From the NCBI GenBank assembly GCA_030427805.1, contig JAUICP010000002.1, forward strand, positions 682,001 through 746,000: a stretch of DNA of 64,000 nt, given 5' to 3'. The DNA is from Bdellovibrionia bacterium (lineage in GTDB: Bacteria > Bdellovibrionota > Bdellovibrionia > Bdellovibrionales > JAGQZY01). The translations under genes and the position numbers were made by a program. Numbering within the stretch: the stretch's first letter is position 1; each line of letters begins with the position of its first letter. Under the pieces are notes generated by a model. It was not told where the DNA came from. It did not search any database and was given only the letters and a program-made list of their open reading frames with translations. Positions 61,592 to 64,000 of this stretch are shown one piece after another.

Positions 61592-61946
61592 CTGGTTTTC
61601 ATTAAGCCGGATTCTGTTCCATTTAATTCTGGCAAATTAAACTTTAGAAACCATTCATCTGGGCTCTCAATTACTATCGAGCTCATGCGATCTTACCCGG
61701 AAGCTTGTGCAGGCGACACTCAAGCGCTTCCCTATTTGATCTTGCTCCGTGCAGAGTTTAGCTGTTTTCACTCCAGCAACTCCCAAAATGCTTCCCGTTC
61801 CCAGCATTAAGATCATAGCTCTGGACATTCTCTCTGTTCCACTGGTCCTCATCTCTCGATGGAAGGGCGTTACCCTTTGCACTGCCTTATGAAGTCCGGA
61901 CTTTCCTCTCAAACCCGAAGGTTGAAGCGATTTCCTTTCAAACCAG
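61592..61946 (-). ncRNA. rnpB: RNase P RNA
   Basis: Catalytic RNA that trims tRNA 5' leaders. On the minus strand the 5' universal segment GAGAGGAAAGTCCGGACTTC occurs near 61910-61890. The middle has GCAAGATCAAATAGGGAAGC. The 3' part has CAGATGAATGGTTTCT and the universal ACAGAATCCGGCTTA near 61610. The ends pair as helix P1: CTGGTTT (61946-61940) with AAACCAG (61598-61592), giving about 355 nt. A TATAAA (61958-61953 on -) sits 7 bases upstream of the predicted 5' end as -10 element, and a strong terminator follows. The AACC-TTCG-GGTT hairpin near the 5' end fits P3. Confidence 0.95.
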
Positions 61947-61952
61947 AGACCC

Positions 61953-61958
61953 TTTATA
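61953..61958 (-). promoter_or_regulatory. Possible -10 element of rnpB
   Basis: TATAAA on the minus strand, ending 7 bases before the RNA 5' end predicted from helix P1. No convincing -35 hexamer at 16-18 bases. Confidence 0.45.
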
Positions 61959-62070
61959 AACGAATTCAGCGCACTTTCATAGCACTCCGGAAAATTTTCA
62001 AAAAATGGCGTATTTTCATAGACTTATATATTCATTAAGTTTTCCCAAAATTCCTTTAGGACCTAGACGA

Positions 62071-62109
62071 ATGACCGATAAAGACACTGTAGAACGTATT
62101 CAGGAGTAA
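62071..62109 (+). CDS. Possible 12-residue ORF (MTDKDTVERIQE)
   Basis: ATG at 62071 with AGGACC upstream; encodes twelve mainly charged residues and stops at TAA. The final CAGGAG codons form the ribosome binding site of the next small ORF, so the two may be coupled. It is too short to judge from composition. Confidence 0.35.
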   Translation: MTDKDTVERIQE

Positions 62110-62113
62110 ATTT

Positions 62114-62212
62114 ATGGAATCAGTCGGAACGGCCCGCAAAGTACTCATCCTCGCACTCGTTGCATTTGCGACTTCAATTGCCTTGATTCAAGCCACAACC
62201 GTCATTTTCTAA
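62114..62212 (+). CDS. Small single-pass membrane protein (32 residues)
   Basis: ATG at 62114 follows AGGAG at seven bases. The product has a basic N-terminus (MESVGTARK) and then about 21 hydrophobic residues with small side chains (VLILALVAFATSIALIQATT) before the stop, the pattern of a single-pass membrane small protein. It lies between rnpB and the SGNH hydrolase gene. No family recognised. The RBS and the clean membrane helix are the evidence. Confidence 0.55.
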   Translation: MESVGTARKVLILALVAFATSIALIQATTVIF

Positions 62213-62273
62213 TCTCAAGATCTTCGTCTAATATTAGGTACTTAGAGGCATATCTCTATGCTAGAATCTACCT

Positions 62274-63461
62274 ATGCCCTCTCCTCGAAGCCGAATAAAA
62301 ACTCTAACCTTCTATCTAATGACCGGCCTTATTGGCTTTCTCATAATAGAACTGGCACTTGGCTCATTATATGCCATTAAGAAGGGGGAGCTACTCGCTC
62401 CATGGACCCTCTTTTCGACCCTCACTACCGATTTCGACTCCGAAAATCCCCTCTGTCGATGGGCCGATTCGACCAAGCTCCATCCGCTGTATTTTTTCAA
62501 CTACAAGAAAAATGGCCACTGCAACCAATTTAATATGACCACTAATGATCTTGGTTTTGTAAGTCCTCCATTTAACTTCGATGACCGAGAAAACTACTAC
62601 GTTGTTCTCTTTTTGGGAGGTTCAGTTACAGAAGGACTTTTTTTTCAAGAATACTTCAAAAGACAAATTGAGAATAAACTCAACGAAAAGTATAAGTCGC
62701 CCAATGGGAAACCTTTTAAACTCGTTAGCTTTGCAATCGCAGGTGGCCAGCAACCCATGCAATTTAATATCTATAGTTATTTTTCTGAATTTGTAGACGC
62801 CGTTGTGAGTCTTGAGGGCTATAACGAGCGCAACAATTTTAAGTTGCACCAACACTTCGCCTACCCTCCTGCGCTTTGGGATCAGAAAGTTGGAGAGGCT
62901 CGGCAAAGGGGTATTAAAATATTAATACGAAGAATGGGTTTCGCATTTTCTAAAATTCTTCAACAGCTAAAAATTGCCAAATATTCTTATATACTTTATA
63001 CAATTGCGGACTTTTCTGTTCCTAAAAAAAACTTGGAACTTGATTTCTACGAAGCTCCCTTTAAACCCTATCCAAAAGAGTGGACTGATGAACAGAAAAA
63101 TGAAATCAACATTAAAATTTATAAGTCTTACCTGAGAGGAATGGCAACTCTCGCGGAAAGTAAGAAGCAAAAATACGTATTTCTATTACAACCGGTACCT
63201 GCCTTTAAAGAATCTCTTACTGATCAGGACCGGAGAGTTATTGGCAGCGACATGGACAAAGAACTCATTGGGGATCTTTACGAGAAACTTTTATCCCTCA
63301 AAGAAGAAGGACTCAACATTGTCGACATGCGGTCTTCTCTCGATAACTATAGAAAGGATATTTATATCGACCATATTCACACCAATCACAGTGGAAAGGT
63401 CGTCCTCGGTGAAGCAATTTACAAAGAACTCATCAAAACATGGGATCTAGAGAAAAAATAA
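62274..63461 (+). CDS. SGNH-hydrolase-fold membrane-anchored protein
   Basis: 395 residues. N-terminal membrane helix at about 12-32 (FYLMTGLIGFLIIELALG), then a periplasmic SGNH domain. Block I Ser in VVLFLGGSVTEG (Ser117). Block V D-x-x-H in YIDHIHTNHSGKVVLGEAIYKEL at the C-terminus. Candidate Gly and Asn blocks are less clear (FAIAGGQQP, SLEGYNERNNF). Such membrane-anchored hydrolases often act on acyl groups of lipids or polysaccharides (esterase or acyltransferase); the substrate here is unknown. Confidence 0.8.
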   Translation: MPSPRSRIKTLTFYLMTGLIGFLIIELALGSLYAIKKGELLAPWTLFSTLTTDFDSENPLCRWADSTKLHPLYFFNYKKNGHCNQFNMTTNDLGFVSPPFNFDDRENYYVVLFLGGSVTEGLFFQEYFKRQIENKLNEKYKSPNGKPFKLVSFAIAGGQQPMQFNIYSYFSEFVDAVVSLEGYNERNNFKLHQHFAYPPALWDQKVGEARQRGIKILIRRMGFAFSKILQQLKIAKYSYILYTIADFSVPKKNLELDFYEAPFKPYPKEWTDEQKNEINIKIYKSYLRGMATLAESKKQKYVFLLQPVPAFKESLTDQDRRVIGSDMDKELIGDLYEKLLSLKEEGLNIVDMRSSLDNYRKDIYIDHIHTNHSGKVVLGEAIYKELIKTWDLEKK

Positions 63462-63467
63462 GTCCTG

Positions 63468-64000
63468 TTAAACCAGCCCTTGATCTTCTGCTAGACCTTT
63501 ACAGAGCTTCCAAAAGTCTTCCATCTCTGGGAAGGCCCCTAAAAAGTCGGTTCCTCGCCGCCGGTCATGCTCTGTAAAGAACATATAAAAATTCGTTCGG
63601 TAACTCTTCATAACCCCAGTACTAATTGGCTGTTTCATCCAATCAAGTACTCTCTTCATCTTATTAATTTCAGTATCGAGAAAGCCCGTTCTTTCGTCTT
63701 TATTGTCTTCCATAAATCGAATATGGGATTCCATCATCTCATGATAATCTTCCGTCAAAATTTTTGCAGCTTGATGATGAGGAGTTTGTAGATGTGGAAT
63801 ATCTAAATAAATTGAACGATACTGTTTATTAAAGCGTTTTCTCAGGTCTAATATTTTTTCAAGAAATTCCCGAAAGCCCACAAGACTTAGAGCATTGAAT
63901 GTACACATAAAAGCCAAGTCGCTATCGTAAAGCTTTGTCAGCGTTTTTTCTACGGCCTTTTCAAAGTCTTCCATTTTGAGTCCATGTCGAATGTATTCCG
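63468..64000 (-). CDS. C-terminal part of a probable radical SAM protein (gene continues past the window)
   Basis: The frame remains open to the right edge of the window (EYIRHGLKMEDFEKAVEK...), so the ATG at 63974 is internal. About 176 residues are visible: DLAFMCTFNALSLVGFREFLEKIL followed by LDIPHLQTPHHQ and a helical tail ending near a W-K-x-C. The RxGLxFExxxxN..TFNxLSL pattern resembles the post-barrel part of radical SAM proteins with an auxiliary 'twitch' domain. The CxxxCxxC cluster itself is outside the window, so this is an informed guess. Confidence 0.5.
   Translation of the reverse strand, partial: EYIRHGLKMEDFEKAVEKTLTKLYDSDLAFMCTFNALSLVGFREFLEKILDLRKRFNKQYRSIYLDIPHLQTPHHQAAKILTEDYHEMMESHIRFMEDNKDERTGFLDTEINKMKRVLDWMKQPISTGVMKSYRTNFYMFFTEHDRRRGTDFLGAFPEMEDFWKLCKGLAEDQGLV

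Noticed and set aside
61505-61912. Open frames of 101 and 81 residues on either strand in this region
   Set aside because: They coincide with the RNase P RNA, whose universal 5' and 3' segments and P1 pairing are clear; the frames have no RBS and no protein-like character.
1-64000. CRISPR arrays, insertion sequences, integrase-linked att sites, tRNAs
   Set aside because: I scanned for spaced direct repeats, transposase motifs and tRNA-like GGTTCGAATCC ends and saw none that hold up; a tRNAscan/ISfinder run could still find something I missed.

Overview
The window looks like chromosome from a Gram-negative bacterium of the Bdellovibrionota (Bdellovibrio/Bacteriovorax-like) type. This is an inference from gene content: LPS heptose epimerase hldD, an outer-membrane porin, many signal-peptide proteins without clear relatives, a long aromatic amino acid hydroxylase, leucine and tyrosine catabolism, a SelO-like protein, an A-type-looking RNase P RNA, and moderately AT-rich DNA. 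I see no rRNA, tRNA, CRISPR array, insertion sequence or phage module. It reads as core chromosome with lineage-specific secreted proteins.

Layout. 1-9.4 kb: 3' end of an unknown gene, trmB, ggt (gamma-glutamyltranspeptidase), a 1209-residue secreted protein with repeated cysteine pairs, an esterase, and a REC-GGDEF diguanylate cyclase. 9.4-15.7 kb: leuS-speA, a cation/proton antiporter and a small unknown gene. 16-19.8 kb: yejA-yejB-yejE peptide transporter genes without the ATPase. 19.8-24.3 kb: yqaA-speB-ykgJ, a DksA-like protein with a degenerate zinc finger, an SH3-domain protein and a Ca2+/Na+ antiporter. 24.2-26.2 kb: a small periplasmic PBP-like protein and a porin gene broken by one base in a C-tract. 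26.2-33.2 kb: xth-fxsA, a peroxiredoxin, a SelO/YdiU-like protein, small secreted Cys proteins, a DUF2975-HTH pair with two palindromes upstream, and a carboxylesterase. 33.3-38.9 kb: hldD, phenylalanine hydroxylase and trmJ on +, hppD-ribD on -. 39.1-45.3 kb: GNAT and FAD oxidoreductase pair, EamA permease, PIF1-like helicase, HAD 5'-nucleotidase and a membrane-anchored unknown protein. 45.4-50.1 kb: a compact pantothenate/CoA operon (panG-like, panB, panC, coaBC, coaX, panD). 50.1-57.4 kb: a leucine-degradation (liu) operon with separate biotin carboxylase and biotin carrier genes. 57.5-64 kb: a two-domain methyltransferase, a UDPGP-family pyrophosphorylase, rnpB, two very short ORFs, an SGNH hydrolase and the end of a probable radical SAM gene.

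How the genes work together. speA and speB together give arginine -> agmatine -> putrescine. The phenylalanine hydroxylase and hppD form a Phe -> Tyr -> homogentisate route, with the transaminase step not in the window. liuB/C/D/E cover leucine degradation from methylcrotonyl-CoA to acetoacetate plus acetyl-CoA; isovaleryl-CoA dehydrogenase is not here. The pan/coa operon takes ketoisovalerate to 4'-phosphopantetheine if its first gene is the ketopantoate reductase.

No single cluster stands out as a complete undescribed system. The best leads are the Cys-pair repeat protein, the CxxM[ST]FxSDxxKC repeat protein, the frameshifted porin with a polybasic N-terminus, the divergent SelO-like enzyme, the palindrome-flanked DUF2975-HTH operon, the panG-like gene and the pair of tiny ORFs beside rnpB.
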